Shown here: positions 24,559 through 33,827 of the stretch, piece after piece
Position numbering within the stretch: the first letter of the stretch is position 1
Layout: each line of letters opens with the position of its first letter
NCBI GenBank assembly: GCA_027448805.1
Contig: DAIDMU010000080.1
Location: 1-48,065 of the forward strand
Source: Sulfurimonas sp.
Lineage (GTDB): Bacteria; Campylobacterota; Campylobacteria; Campylobacterales; Sulfurimonadaceae
Length of the DNA: 48,065 nucleotides
Reading direction: 5' to 3'
Program-made: the position numbers and the translations under genes
Notes under the pieces: generated by a model
What the model was told of the DNA's origin: nothing
Database searches by the model: none
What the model saw: only the letters and a program-made list of their open reading frames with translations

Positions 24559-26172
24559 TTAATAATTATATATTTTATTTATAATAAGCTGTACTGATAC
24601 TTTAGAGTTGAATTCATTTTTAGTAACTCGATAACTGCATGTTAATTTTTTTTCGCTAGGAATGTTTATAACTTTTTTAAATTGTATAAGTTCTATACCG
24701 TCTTTTTCATGCGAAAACTGTCTAAGTGTAACTTTAGAGTGAGAGTTATCTTTTCCAAAAGTTTTTGTCTCTAATACCTGAGCATCTTTTATTAAAAAAA
24801 GCGGACGGGAGTTTGCCTCGCCGTAAGGTTCAAAACTCTCAAGCAGATCTAAGAGCTCAAGGTCTATCTCGCTGCTTGGAAGTATTCCTACTACTTTGTC
24901 AAGCGATCTGAAATCGTCAGGGTTGATGGTCTTGGCACTTTTGTTTATGGCATTTCTAAAGGCATCTATATTTTTCTCATCTGCTCCTAGACCGGCTGCC
25001 ATTTTATGTCCGCCGAATTTAGTTAAAAGATGGCTATTTTGTTTTATAAGTTCATATATATTTACGCTGCCTATGCTTCTCGCACTGCCTTTTGCAATAC
25101 CGTCCTTTATGCTGAGCACGATTGCAGGTTTTGAGAAGTGCTCTACCAACCTTGCGGCGACAATCCCTACAACGCCCTCATGCCACCCCTCTTTCGCTAC
25201 TACTATAACTGCATTATCACCGTCTGCAAGCTCAATAGCCTCCTTTGCAGTCTCTGCTTCCCACTCGCGCCTTTGCTCATTAAGAGAGTTTAGTTTTTCA
25301 AACTGTCCATAAGCTTCGTTTATTGACTCGGCTGTTAAAAACTCTAGTGCTATGCTTGCATCTTCAAGTCTTCCTGCCGAGTTTATGCGTGGAGCAATCT
25401 GAAAAGCGATATCTTCAGAGGTTATAACTTTTTTGTTTAAAAAATCTCTTATTATAATAGAAGATGCTCTTTGTGAGCTCATTAAAACTTTTAGCCCCTC
25501 TTTTACCAGAGTTCTATTCATATCGGTTAATGGCATTATGTCGGCGATAATCGCGATTGAGAGGATGTCCAAGAACTGTTTCATATCGACGGCGAGGTTT
25601 AGCTCTTTTTTAAGTAGCCCAAGAAGCAGCCATGCAACCTGCGCGCCGCATATCTCCTCAAAGGGATAACTGCATGCAGATAGTTTTGGGTTGACGATTG
25701 CATAGGCGTGAGGAAGTCTGTCTAGCGGCGTATGATGGTCCGTAATGATTAGCTCAATGCCTCTCTCTTTGCAAATCTCTGCCGCTTCGATGGCTGTTAT
25801 GCCGTTATCCACGGTAATTACTAAGTCTGCTTCAACCCTTTTTAGGAGATTTGGACTCACACCGTAACCGTCGCTGAAACGGTTTGGGATTATTGCATCC
25901 AGCGGATAAGGAATTTGTCCAAAAAAATCAACCATTATGGCTGTTGAACTGACTCCGTCAACATCATAGTCGCCGACAACTGTTATCTTTTTGCCTTCTC
26001 TTATGGCATCGGCTATCTTTTTAGCGGCTCTGGGGGCATCGTGAAGCAGGGCTGGATTTGGGATTTGAGAGAGTTTTTTTTCTTCGCCTCCAAATCTTTG
26101 AATAAGCAGCTCGCAAAGAGAGGCTTTATCCAGGATTGGCACATCATCAAAAATTTGCATAGTTGCTGACAA
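24559..26172 (-). CDS. recJ: Single-stranded-DNA-specific exonuclease RecJ
   Basis: 5'-3' exonuclease for recombination and mismatch repair. DHH-family motifs are visible: VVGDYDVDGVSSTA, ITVDNGI, ITDHHTP, and the DHHA1 motif FGGHKMAAGLG. Length 537 is close to the family. The TTG at 26172 is one base after the pyrG stop; an in-frame ATG at 26160 (MQIFDDV) is an alternative start. It forms a unit with pyrG. Confidence 0.95.
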   Translation of the reverse strand: MSATMQIFDDVPILDKASLCELLIQRFGGEEKKLSQIPNPALLHDAPRAAKKIADAIREGKKITVVGDYDVDGVSSTAIMVDFFGQIPYPLDAIIPNRFSDGYGVSPNLLKRVEADLVITVDNGITAIEAAEICKERGIELIITDHHTPLDRLPHAYAIVNPKLSACSYPFEEICGAQVAWLLLGLLKKELNLAVDMKQFLDILSIAIIADIMPLTDMNRTLVKEGLKVLMSSQRASSIIIRDFLNKKVITSEDIAFQIAPRINSAGRLEDASIALEFLTAESINEAYGQFEKLNSLNEQRREWEAETAKEAIELADGDNAVIVVAKEGWHEGVVGIVAARLVEHFSKPAIVLSIKDGIAKGSARSIGSVNIYELIKQNSHLLTKFGGHKMAAGLGADEKNIDAFRNAINKSAKTINPDDFRSLDKVVGILPSSEIDLELLDLLESFEPYGEANSRPLFLIKDAQVLETKTFGKDNSHSKVTLRQFSHEKDGIELIQFKKVINIPSEKKLTCSYRVTKNEFNSKVSVQLIINKIYNY

Positions 26173-26173
26173 A

Positions 26174-27802
26174 CTACTCTTTTTGTGAAATATTTAGAGT
26201 TGCTTCAACAAACGCCAATATCGAAGGGTTTGGAGTTTGAAGTCTTGATGTGAACTCTGGGTGAAACTGTACACCTAAAAACCACGGATGACCTTTTATC
26301 TCAACAGCTTCGATTAGTCCGTTTGATTCACCCGTTACTATCATACCTGCATCTTCGAGCTGTTTGCGGTATGTCGGATTTGCTTCGTATCTATGACGGT
26401 GTCTCTCATATATAGTTTTTGCTCCGCCGTAAGCTTTGCGTAAAATAGAGCCCTCTTTCGTATCGCATGGGTACTCTCCAAGTCTAAGAGTTCCGCCCAT
26501 CGGCGATTTGTGGGTTCGAAGCTGGGTATTTCCGCTTTGGTCAAGAAAATTATCAATCAGATAAATCATCGGGTAAGGTGTCTCTTCATCAAACTCAACA
26601 GAGTTTGCGCCTTTGAAACCAAGCACATTTCTTGCATACTCTACAAGGGTTAGCTGCATTCCAAGGCAGATGCCGAGATATGGGATTTTGTTTTCGCGAG
26701 CGTATCTTATGGCTTCTATTTTACCCTCAACGCCGCGATTTCCAAATCCTCCTGCAACCAAAACAGAGTCACAGTCGCTAAGAAGTGCTTCTGCTCCCCT
26801 CTCTTCTATCTTTTCGCTGTCAACCCAGTGAATATCAACGCGGGTGTCAAGATGTGCGCCTGCATGGATTAGGGATTCTGTTAAAGATTTGTAGGCCTCT
26901 TTTAGCTCGAGATATTTCCCGACAAAACCAAGAACAATACGATTTTTAGGCTGAACTATCTTTTTAACAAGAGAGTCCCACTTTTCCATATTTGGATTAA
27001 GTTCGCCCAAGCCTAACTCTTTTGAGATGGGCTTTAGGATATTTTGTCTCAAAAATGTAATAGGAATATCATAAATAGTTGCAGCATCAAGCGCCTCTAT
27101 AACGCTATCTGCTGAGACGTCACAGCTCATTGCCAGTTTTTTCTTGAAAGTTTTTGGGAGTGCGTTTTCGCTTCTTGCAATTATCATCTGCGGAGTTATA
27201 CCGATGCGGCGAAGTTCTTGAACAGAGTGCTGAGTAGGTTTGGACTTTAGCTCGCCCGCAGCTTTTATGAACGGAATAAGCGTAACGTGAACAAAAAATG
27301 TTCCTTCAACCTCATCATCATGTTTCATCTGGCGAATCGCTTCCATAAACGGAAGACCTTCGATATCTCCGACTGTTCCGCCAAGCTCAACTATGAGAAT
27401 ATCATGACCCTCTCCAGCCTCTTTAATGCGCTTTACAATCTCTCCGACTATGTGCGGTATAACCTGAATAGTCTGTCCTAGATATCCGCCTGCGCGCTCT
27501 CTCTCGATTACGGCCGAGTATATCTGGCCGGTAGTGAAGTTGCTTGATTTAAGATAAGATGTATCTAAAAATCTCTCATAGTTTCCGATGTCAAGGTCAG
27601 TCTCTGCGCCGTCTTTTGTAACAAAAACCTCACCATGCTCCAACGGGCTCATGGTCCCAGGGTCAACATTTATGTATGGATCTATCTTTAACATACCAAC
27701 TTGTATGCCGGAGTGTTTAAGCAAAGTGCCAATGCTAGCCGCTGTTATCCCTTTTCCAAGAGAACTTAAAACACCACCGGTTACAAAGATATATTTAGTC
27801 AT
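26174..27802 (-). CDS. pyrG: CTP synthase
   Basis: Converts UTP to CTP with glutamine. The N-terminal synthase domain starts [17 protein letters not shown]; the glutamine amidotransferase domain has the nucleophile cysteine in [13 protein letters not shown] (about 375) and the [11 protein letters not shown] motif near the end. Length 542 is typical. A minus-strand TATAAT is at 27835-27840 and GGAG lies upstream of the ATG. recJ follows directly, probably in one transcript. Confidence 0.97.
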   Translation of the reverse strand: MTKYIFVTGGVLSSLGKGITAASIGTLLKHSGIQVGMLKIDPYINVDPGTMSPLEHGEVFVTKDGAETDLDIGNYERFLDTSYLKSSNFTTGQIYSAVIERERAGGYLGQTIQVIPHIVGEIVKRIKEAGEGHDILIVELGGTVGDIEGLPFMEAIRQMKHDDEVEGTFFVHVTLIPFIKAAGELKSKPTQHSVQELRRIGITPQMIIARSENALPKTFKKKLAMSCDVSADSVIEALDAATIYDIPITFLRQNILKPISKELGLGELNPNMEKWDSLVKKIVQPKNRIVLGFVGKYLELKEAYKSLTESLIHAGAHLDTRVDIHWVDSEKIEERGAEALLSDCDSVLVAGGFGNRGVEGKIEAIRYARENKIPYLGICLGMQLTLVEYARNVLGFKGANSVEFDEETPYPMIYLIDNFLDQSGNTQLRTHKSPMGGTLRLGEYPCDTKEGSILRKAYGGAKTIYERHRHRYEANPTYRKQLEDAGMIVTGESNGLIEAVEIKGHPWFLGVQFHPEFTSRLQTPNPSILAFVEATLNISQKE

Positions 27803-27834
27803 AAAATAGCTCCAAAATGTTAAACATTAACGCG

Positions 27835-27840
27835 ATTATA
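27835..27840 (-). promoter_or_regulatory. Probable -10 for pyrG-recJ
   Basis: Minus-strand TATAAT 32 bases before the pyrG ATG in the divergent 164-base spacer. Confidence 0.5.
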
Positions 27841-27906
27841 ATATAGAGTCTCTTAAAATTAAGTACATAGGCTCTTTAAAAATAGTAAGCTAAAAGGTTC
27901 TTTTGC

Positions 27907-27912
27907 TATAAT
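27907..27912 (+). promoter_or_regulatory. Extended -10 promoter for the antiporter operon
   Basis: TTGCTATAAT, an extended -10 of TGN-TATAAT form, 55 bases upstream of the antiporter ATG. Confidence 0.55.
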
Positions 27913-27966
27913 TGTAGCTCCTAGGGGTTTTTAAAAAAACAGAAATAAAATATTTGAAAGAATTTA

Positions 27967-29595
27967 ATGGATTTTGCACTTTTATATATAGTAGCCGCGC
28001 TCGGAATATCGACTGTTTTAAATATTGCTTTTAAGCATTTCGGTATATCACAGATAATAGGATATATATTGACGGGTACTGTTATAGTATATGCTTTTGA
28101 TTTGCGAGAATACGGCGGTTCCGCAATGCTTGGGCATATAGGAGACTTTGGAGTCGTTTTTTTAATGTTTACCATAGGTCTTGAAGTCTCTTTATCAAAA
28201 ATGAACAGTATGAAGACGGAGATTTTTTTTAACGGTTTTTTACAAGTAAGCCTCACCGCCATTTTTATTTTTACAGTATCTTACTATTATTTTAGACTCC
28301 CGGCCGTTTCCGCTATTATAGCTGCACTTGCTATCGCACTCTCGTCGACCGCCGTCGTGCTTAGTTATTTAAAAAACTCAAAAGAGATTAATAACCCTTA
28401 TGGGCAGAGAGCTATGGGAATTTTGATATTTCAAGATATTGCCGTTATACCCATTTTAATCTTTTTGGGATTTTTAACAAGCAAAGGCACCCAATCCATA
28501 TCTACGGTATTGATAGACACATTCATAAGCGCTGTTTTGGTTATAGCGCTTTTGTTTGTTGTCGGAAAAAGGGTTATGACATGGCTTTTGCATTTTTCTG
28601 CTAGAAGCGAAGTAGATGAGCTTTTTATGAGTTCTGTACTTTTTATAGTTACAAGTGCGGCGCTTGTGGCTTCGTTTATGGGTTTTACATATTCTCTTGG
28701 AGCATTTGTTGCAGGGATGATTATCGCGGAGACAAAATATCACCATAAAGTCGAATCCGATATAGCGCCGTTTAAAGATATACTTCTTGGAACATTTTTT
28801 ATTGTTGTTGGAATGAAGATAGATCTCGCTTTTTTTATGAACCATATCGGTTTGATAGTTATGACTTTTATTCTTATCTTTATTTCAAAAACTGCTATAA
28901 CATATCTAATAATGCGTATCACTTCGTCGCATACCCGCTCGCTCAAGACGGCTCTTGCCCTCTCACAAGTCGGAGAATTTTCATTTGTTATTTTTGCCGT
29001 CTCCAGCACCGGCGGGCTTCTTGATAAAGAGATAGAGTCTATGTTTATTTTAGTAGTTATCTTTTCCATGATAATAACACCGTTTTTTATATCAAAAATC
29101 AATCGTTTTGTAAGTTATATCAGTAATTATCAATATTTGGGTTTAGATACTTCGGCATTTACTTCTACAAAAAACCATGTTATAGTCTGCGGGTATAGCA
29201 TAACCGGTAAATTTGTTGCAAAAAATCTTGACCTTATCGACGCACATTATATTATTATAGACAATAACCCAAAACATGTTCAAGAAGCATTAAATGATGG
29301 CAAAGAGGCGTATCTTGGGGATATGTCAAAACTCTCTTTGCTTGAGGCGCTTCATGCAGAGAGTTCTGCGGCGGTGATTGTAACACTTGATAATCTTGAG
29401 AAAAAAAGAGCTGTCTGTGAAGCAGTACTAAAACATACAAAAAATATAAACCTTGTTGTCAAAGTAGCTACACTTGAGGATAAAGAGAATTTAGAAGATT
29501 TGCCAATCACATCAGTAGTGGATGATAAAATGGAGATAGGGCGTATCTTGGTTGAGAGAATGATGACATGCCAAATCGGAGGAAAGAGGCAATGA
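27967..29595 (+). CDS. CPA2-family cation:proton antiporter with RCK domain (KefB-like)
   Basis: Inner-membrane exchanger, probably K+ or Na+ for H+. Residues 1-385 form about 12-13 hydrophobic helices; the conserved FQDIAVIP motif and charged GEFSFVIFA helix are present. Residues from about 395 form a TrkA-N/RCK nucleotide-binding domain (HVIVCGYSITGKFVAKNL) that usually gates the channel. Length 542. No auxiliary KefF/KefG-type subunit is nearby. The stop TGA overlaps the start of the HAD gene as ATGA. Confidence 0.92.
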   Translation: MDFALLYIVAALGISTVLNIAFKHFGISQIIGYILTGTVIVYAFDLREYGGSAMLGHIGDFGVVFLMFTIGLEVSLSKMNSMKTEIFFNGFLQVSLTAIFIFTVSYYYFRLPAVSAIIAALAIALSSTAVVLSYLKNSKEINNPYGQRAMGILIFQDIAVIPILIFLGFLTSKGTQSISTVLIDTFISAVLVIALLFVVGKRVMTWLLHFSARSEVDELFMSSVLFIVTSAALVASFMGFTYSLGAFVAGMIIAETKYHHKVESDIAPFKDILLGTFFIVVGMKIDLAFFMNHIGLIVMTFILIFISKTAITYLIMRITSSHTRSLKTALALSQVGEFSFVIFAVSSTGGLLDKEIESMFILVVIFSMIITPFFISKINRFVSYISNYQYLGLDTSAFTSTKNHVIVCGYSITGKFVAKNLDLIDAHYIIIDNNPKHVQEALNDGKEAYLGDMSKLSLLEALHAESSAAVIVTLDNLEKKRAVCEAVLKHTKNINLVVKVATLEDKENLEDLPITSVVDDKMEIGRILVERMMTCQIGGKRQ

Positions 29596-30422
29596 AAAAT
29601 ATATACATTACAGACCTGGACCACACATTTTTACGAACCGACCTCTCGGTGAGCGACTTCACAAGAGAGATTTGGAATGCCCAAGCATCAGACTCCATCA
29701 TGAGCATCGCAACTGCCAGAACATACAAAAAAACCGCACAGTTTTTGCAAAATATAGATGTGAATGCCCCGATGATACTTCTTGATGGCGCACTTATTGC
29801 CACGATGGATAAAAAGATAGTTGAAACAAAGTTTATAAACAAAGAGGTTGCCGATACCATTATTGACGAGGGTGCAAAGTTTGGCATCTATCCGTTTGTT
29901 TTGGCTCTGGCGGATAAAAATCTAAACGAGGCATTTTTATACTCTGATATTTTAAACAGGCATCAAAAAAAAGTTTTAAAGAAGTACAGCAAGGATGATA
30001 ACCTGCAGGAGCATAGAAATATTCGAGCGATGAGTGATAATTTCAAGATTGTCTATTTCGGAGAAGAGACACAGCTTCAGGCTCTCTCATCGCATCTGCA
30101 AGCTATTTTCGGAGAAACTCTTAAATATATTCTTGCTCCCGAGGCTTATGTGGGGTGCCACTTTTTAACTCTTCTTCACAGAGACGCAGATAAATCTCAT
30201 GGCATCAGAAGTGTAAGCGAATATGTAGGTTTTGATTTAAAAAAACTTACCGTTTTTGGAGATAACTTCAATGACGTCGGTATGTTTGAGTTAGCGGGAG
30301 TCTCCGTTGCCGTTGCAAATGCGCAAGAGGGTGTGAAAAAATTGGCAAATATTGTTCTGCCTCATACAAACGATGAGGATGCGGTTGCGAAATATCTCAA
30401 AGGTTTAAAAAGTGCAAAGTAA
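29592..30422 (+). CDS. HAD-superfamily (Cof-type) sugar phosphatase
   Basis: Predicted phosphatase acting on phosphosugars or similar small substrates. The nucleophile pair is in ITDLDHTFLR at the N-terminus and the C-terminal motif is VFGDNFNDVGMFELAG, with a Cof-type cap between. I choose ATG 29592 (276 residues) over the track's 29568, because it overlaps the antiporter stop as ATGA and follows GGAGGAAAGAGG. It is coupled to the sugar permease behind it. Confidence 0.9.
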   Translation: MKNIYITDLDHTFLRTDLSVSDFTREIWNAQASDSIMSIATARTYKKTAQFLQNIDVNAPMILLDGALIATMDKKIVETKFINKEVADTIIDEGAKFGIYPFVLALADKNLNEAFLYSDILNRHQKKVLKKYSKDDNLQEHRNIRAMSDNFKIVYFGEETQLQALSSHLQAIFGETLKYILAPEAYVGCHFLTLLHRDADKSHGIRSVSEYVGFDLKKLTVFGDNFNDVGMFELAGVSVAVANAQEGVKKLANIVLPHTNDEDAVAKYLKGLKSAK

Positions 30423-31680
30423 ATCAACTCTTGTGCCTATGGCAATCATAGGTGTTCTCTTTTTTATATTTGGATTTGTCACATGGCTCAACGGTTCGCT
30501 CATTCCTTTTTTAAAAGTTATCTGCAATCTCAACGAGTTCCAAGCGCTTTTTGTAACTTTTGCCTTCTACATCGCTTATACCGTTATGGCATTGCCGATG
30601 GCTTATCTGCTTGAGAAAACCGGGTATAAAAACGGCATGGCTCTGGGCCTTGGCGTTATGGCAATGGGTGCTCTTCTTTTTATACCTGCGGCGCAGAGTG
30701 CAAGCTTTATGCTCTTTCTAATCGCACTTTTTACGCTCGGAACAGGGCTTACTATCTTGCAAACCGCTTCAAACCCGTATATAGTCTGTATCGGACCAAT
30801 CGAGAGTGCGGCTATGCGCATAAGCATTATGGGGCTTATAAACAAGGGTGCGGGTGTTATTGCTCCTCTTCTTTTTACTGCTTTTATACTCTCTGATATC
30901 GGCTCATTGGAAAATCTGACAGCAGAGTCAAAAGAGGCTCTTGCTTCAAAACTTATAACTCCATACATCTTTATGGCTGTTGTTTTAAGCGGTTTGATAG
31001 CACTTGTGAAATTCTCCTCGCTTCCTGAGCTTGAGTTTCTTAAAGAGAATTCATCTGAGGAGAAAAAGAGTATATTTGAGTTTCCTCGTGTTGTTTTGGG
31101 TGCTGCGGCACTTTTCTTCTATGTCGGTATTGAGGTGATTGCAGGAGATACCATCGGACTTTACGGCCAGCACTTGGGAGTTGAAAACTACACCTCGCTC
31201 ACATCTTTTACTATGATTTTTATGGTTTTGGGCTACCTTGTCGGAGTTCTATTTATACCTAAATATCTTTCGCAAGAGCGCGCGCTTGTCGGCTCTGCTC
31301 TTTTTGGAGCTCTGTTTTTGTTTGGAATTGTGTTTTCGTCGCAAAGCCACGGCATATCTGAGATTTTATGGGGTTGGAGCGGGGTGATAACTCTTCCGAA
31401 TACGGTGACGTTTGTGGCACTTTTGGGTTTTGCAAACGCACTTGTCTGGCCTACCATCTGGCCGTTGGCATTGGATGGATTGGGCAGACATACGGCGAGG
31501 GGAAGCGCACTTCTGATAATGGCAATAGCAGGAGGGGCAGTGCTTCCTCTTATTTTTGGAAAAATTTCTCAAACAAGCGGCGATATGCAATCAACCTACC
31601 TCATCGGCATAGTTTGTTATGCCTTTATCCTTTTTTATGCCATCAAAGGACATAAAATCTCATCTTGGAGGGGTGAATGA
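30412..31680 (+). CDS. FHS-family sugar:H+ symporter (FucP/GluP/NagP-like MFS)
   Basis: Inner-membrane permease with about 12 helices. Family signs are the N-terminal FFIFGFVTWLNGSLIPFLK and LTILQTASNPYIVCIGP in the fourth or fifth helix. Relatives import fucose, glucose, galactose or N-acetylglucosamine; substrate cannot be assigned. GTG at 30412 overlaps the end of the HAD gene, and the stop overlaps the mutarotase start as ATGA. Confidence 0.92.
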   Translation: MQSKSTLVPMAIIGVLFFIFGFVTWLNGSLIPFLKVICNLNEFQALFVTFAFYIAYTVMALPMAYLLEKTGYKNGMALGLGVMAMGALLFIPAAQSASFMLFLIALFTLGTGLTILQTASNPYIVCIGPIESAAMRISIMGLINKGAGVIAPLLFTAFILSDIGSLENLTAESKEALASKLITPYIFMAVVLSGLIALVKFSSLPELEFLKENSSEEKKSIFEFPRVVLGAAALFFYVGIEVIAGDTIGLYGQHLGVENYTSLTSFTMIFMVLGYLVGVLFIPKYLSQERALVGSALFGALFLFGIVFSSQSHGISEILWGWSGVITLPNTVTFVALLGFANALVWPTIWPLALDGLGRHTARGSALLIMAIAGGAVLPLIFGKISQTSGDMQSTYLIGIVCYAFILFYAIKGHKISSWRGE

Positions 31681-32513
31681 TTGTTCATAATAAACTGGCT
31701 AACGGTTTTGCCTACATTGAGGTAAATAACAGCTCTGCGGAGGCAAAAATAGCACTTCAGGGCGCACATCTGTTTCACTATAAAAGAGTCGGCGAAGAAC
31801 CGGTTCTCTGGCTCAGCGAAGTTAGTGATTTTGAAGCGGACAAGGCAATCCGCGGAGGTGTTCCCGTCTGCTGGCCGTGGTTTGGGTTTAATGAAGATAA
31901 AACTTTGCCGCAGCACGGTTTTGCAAGAACGGCTTTGTGGGAGTTTGTTTGTGGCGATGAGGTTGATGAAAAAAGTTCATCGGTAACTATAAAGCTGACG
32001 CACAGTGATGAAACGCTTAAAATGTGGCCGTACAAGTTTCTTTTGGAGCTAAAAATAACCATTTCGGATAAACTCGTTATGGAGCTGAAAACTACGAATT
32101 TGGATGATAAATCTTTTAGTATAACGCAAGCTCTTCACACCTACTTTAGTGTTTCGCATATCTCGGATGTAACCATCAAAGGGCTTGACAATAAGCCATA
32201 TCTTGATGCGCTTACTTGGAAAAAAGAGCTGCAAAAAGGTGATATAACTTTCAATCAAGAGGTCGACAGAGTTTACCAAGAGGTTGATTGCGAGATAGTT
32301 TTGAGCGATAAAAAAAGGGTTATCCATGTTAGAAATGAAAACTCATCTTCGGTCGTTGTCTGGAATCCGTGGATAGAGAAGTGCGGCAGAATGAGCGGTA
32401 TGAAAAAAGATGCTTACGAGAGTATGCTCTGCATAGAATCGGCCAACGCATTTGATGATTTTAAAGTTATAAAACCCCAAGAATCGCACACTTTAATGGC
32501 TGCTATATATTAA
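31677..32513 (+). CDS. D-hexose-6-phosphate mutarotase-like protein (YeaD type)
   Basis: Aldose-1-epimerase-fold protein acting on hexose-6-phosphate anomers. The motif GGVPVCWPWFG near residue 60 and the NPWIEKCGRMSGM segment are characteristic of YeaD-like enzymes. Length 278. With the sugar permease and HAD phosphatase it forms a small sugar-handling operon. Its last four bases overlap the end of the convergent transglycosylase. Confidence 0.9.
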   Translation: MIVHNKLANGFAYIEVNNSSAEAKIALQGAHLFHYKRVGEEPVLWLSEVSDFEADKAIRGGVPVCWPWFGFNEDKTLPQHGFARTALWEFVCGDEVDEKSSSVTIKLTHSDETLKMWPYKFLLELKITISDKLVMELKTTNLDDKSFSITQALHTYFSVSHISDVTIKGLDNKPYLDALTWKKELQKGDITFNQEVDRVYQEVDCEIVLSDKKRVIHVRNENSSSVVVWNPWIEKCGRMSGMKKDAYESMLCIESANAFDDFKVIKPQESHTLMAAIY

Positions 32514-33514
32514 GGTAGCGAAGCTTGTCTCTCCGGAGGCAGGTTTGTAAGCCCCTTTTTTGCCTCATAAGCCAGGCGCATTACACCCACTGCGTAGTTG
32601 GATGAGTTGTTGTAGCGCATGATTCTTTTTGTGTACTCTCTTAGATAGTCAAGCTCGCTGTTTTTGCAGGCAAAGCAGTCGTAAGCTTTTCCTGATTTTA
32701 TGTTTTGTTCATGAGCAAAAGAGGCGTCTTCGTTTTCAAACTCAAACTCGTACCATTTAGACTCAATATCTGCGATATCCGGTACTTTGCTCCAATCTAT
32801 CAGCTCTTTAAAATCAGCTTTTTTATTTAAAAAATTGCTGGCAGAGGTAATGGCATCTTCCATTTTGCTCAAATCGGCAAGCTCTGTTTTATATCCTTGT
32901 GCATATACAAAACTGCTTGGCATAAACTGCGGTATTCCGACTGCCCCTGCATAAGAGCTTGGAAGATTGCACTCATCGGGAGTCACACCCTGTTTGTAGC
33001 AGTGCGTGATTATTGAAGCCATATTGTTTTTGCCCATAGTTAAAAGCCACTCTTCTCTTTTCGTGCTAGGCTCTATTCTGGTTACAAGAGTGTTAAAAAC
33101 GATAAAAGCATCATGTTTGGGTTGGATTTTTCCGAGTTTTGTCTCTTTTAGCAAAATAGCGGCTACTATCTCGCGGTTTACGCCATACTTTTGCTCGGCA
33201 TAGTCGTAAACTTCACTATACTCTCTTAGGTGCTCAACCATTTCGGGTACATAACCCAGAAGGGTGTTGTTCGCTCTCTTCTCATTTTTTTTATGGGTGG
33301 CAATATGCTCCGGCTGAAGGTATTTAAAACTTACTTCGTCAAACTTCTGCGTCTTAAAGTAGGAGAGTAAAAAGCTGTTTGCATACTCGTAGGAGACACC
33401 ATCCTTTACAACTTTGTTGCAGATGTCCGTATAATTTCTGTTTTCAAACTCGCAACTATCAAATTTTGCAAAAAGTATGCTGCCCGACAGTAGTATAAAT
33501 AATAATTTTATCAT
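32510..33514 (-). CDS. mltB: MltB-family lytic murein transglycosylase
   Basis: Cleaves peptidoglycan glycan strands giving 1,6-anhydromuramoyl ends. Catalytic glutamate in AILLKETKLGK (about residue 120 of the shortened form) and the family motif YAGAVGIPQFMPSSF are present. ATG 33514 (MIKLLFILLSGSILFAKF) is preferred over 33544: it has AAAAGGAAA upstream and gives a signal peptide. I see no lipobox, so a soluble periplasmic form is likely. It is a plausible supplier of anhydromuropeptides to the recycling cluster at 35.6-40.9 kb. Confidence 0.92.
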   Translation of the reverse strand: MIKLLFILLSGSILFAKFDSCEFENRNYTDICNKVVKDGVSYEYANSFLLSYFKTQKFDEVSFKYLQPEHIATHKKNEKRANNTLLGYVPEMVEHLREYSEVYDYAEQKYGVNREIVAAILLKETKLGKIQPKHDAFIVFNTLVTRIEPSTKREEWLLTMGKNNMASIITHCYKQGVTPDECNLPSSYAGAVGIPQFMPSSFVYAQGYKTELADLSKMEDAITSASNFLNKKADFKELIDWSKVPDIADIESKWYEFEFENEDASFAHEQNIKSGKAYDCFACKNSELDYLREYTKRIMRYNNSSNYAVGVMRLAYEAKKGLTNLPPERQASLP

Positions 33515-33621
33515 CGAGTTTCCTTTTTTGATTTTTGCTATCACATTTCACAATGATAACAAAATATTTTTCAAATTATATTAATATTTTATGGTGACAG
33601 CATTTAGAGAGCCTATTTTGA

Positions 33622-33627
33622 TATAAT
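33622..33627 (+). promoter_or_regulatory. Extended -10 promoter upstream of the small Cys-rich gene
   Basis: TTGATATAAT, an extended -10, 37 bases before the ATG at 33664; GATAGGA serves as ribosome binding site. Confidence 0.55.
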
Positions 33628-33663
33628 TACAAAAAAATATTACAAATTGAGATAGGACGACAA

Positions 33664-33807
33664 ATGGTAGACAAAGCATGTGATAACAAAGTATGTATTA
33701 ACAGCAAAGAGTGCGCTAGATTTCAGTCATTTTTAGACGGAAATAAAGATTATAAAACATTTAAGGGCACTGAAACAAAAGGGTGCGGACAGTTTATACA
33801 AAAATAA
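33664..33807 (+). CDS. 47-aa cysteine-rich peptide upstream of the signalling gene
   Basis: Too short for the ORF track. It has its own promoter and ribosome binding site. Four cysteines at positions 6, 11, 17 and 41 (KACDNKVC, KECARFQ, KGCGQF) suggest a metal- or disulfide-stabilised fold; there is no signal peptide. The stop lies 20 bases before the preferred start of the PAS-HD gene, so the two are probably co-transcribed. No family is recognised. Confidence 0.65.
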   Translation: MVDKACDNKVCINSKECARFQSFLDGNKDYKTFKGTETKGCGQFIQK

Positions 33808-33827
33808 ATAAGAAGAGTTGGTTAAAA

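Noticed and set aside
31771-31778. parS-like half-site TGTTTCAC
   Set aside because: Right arm missing (TATAAAAG follows), inside the mutarotase gene.
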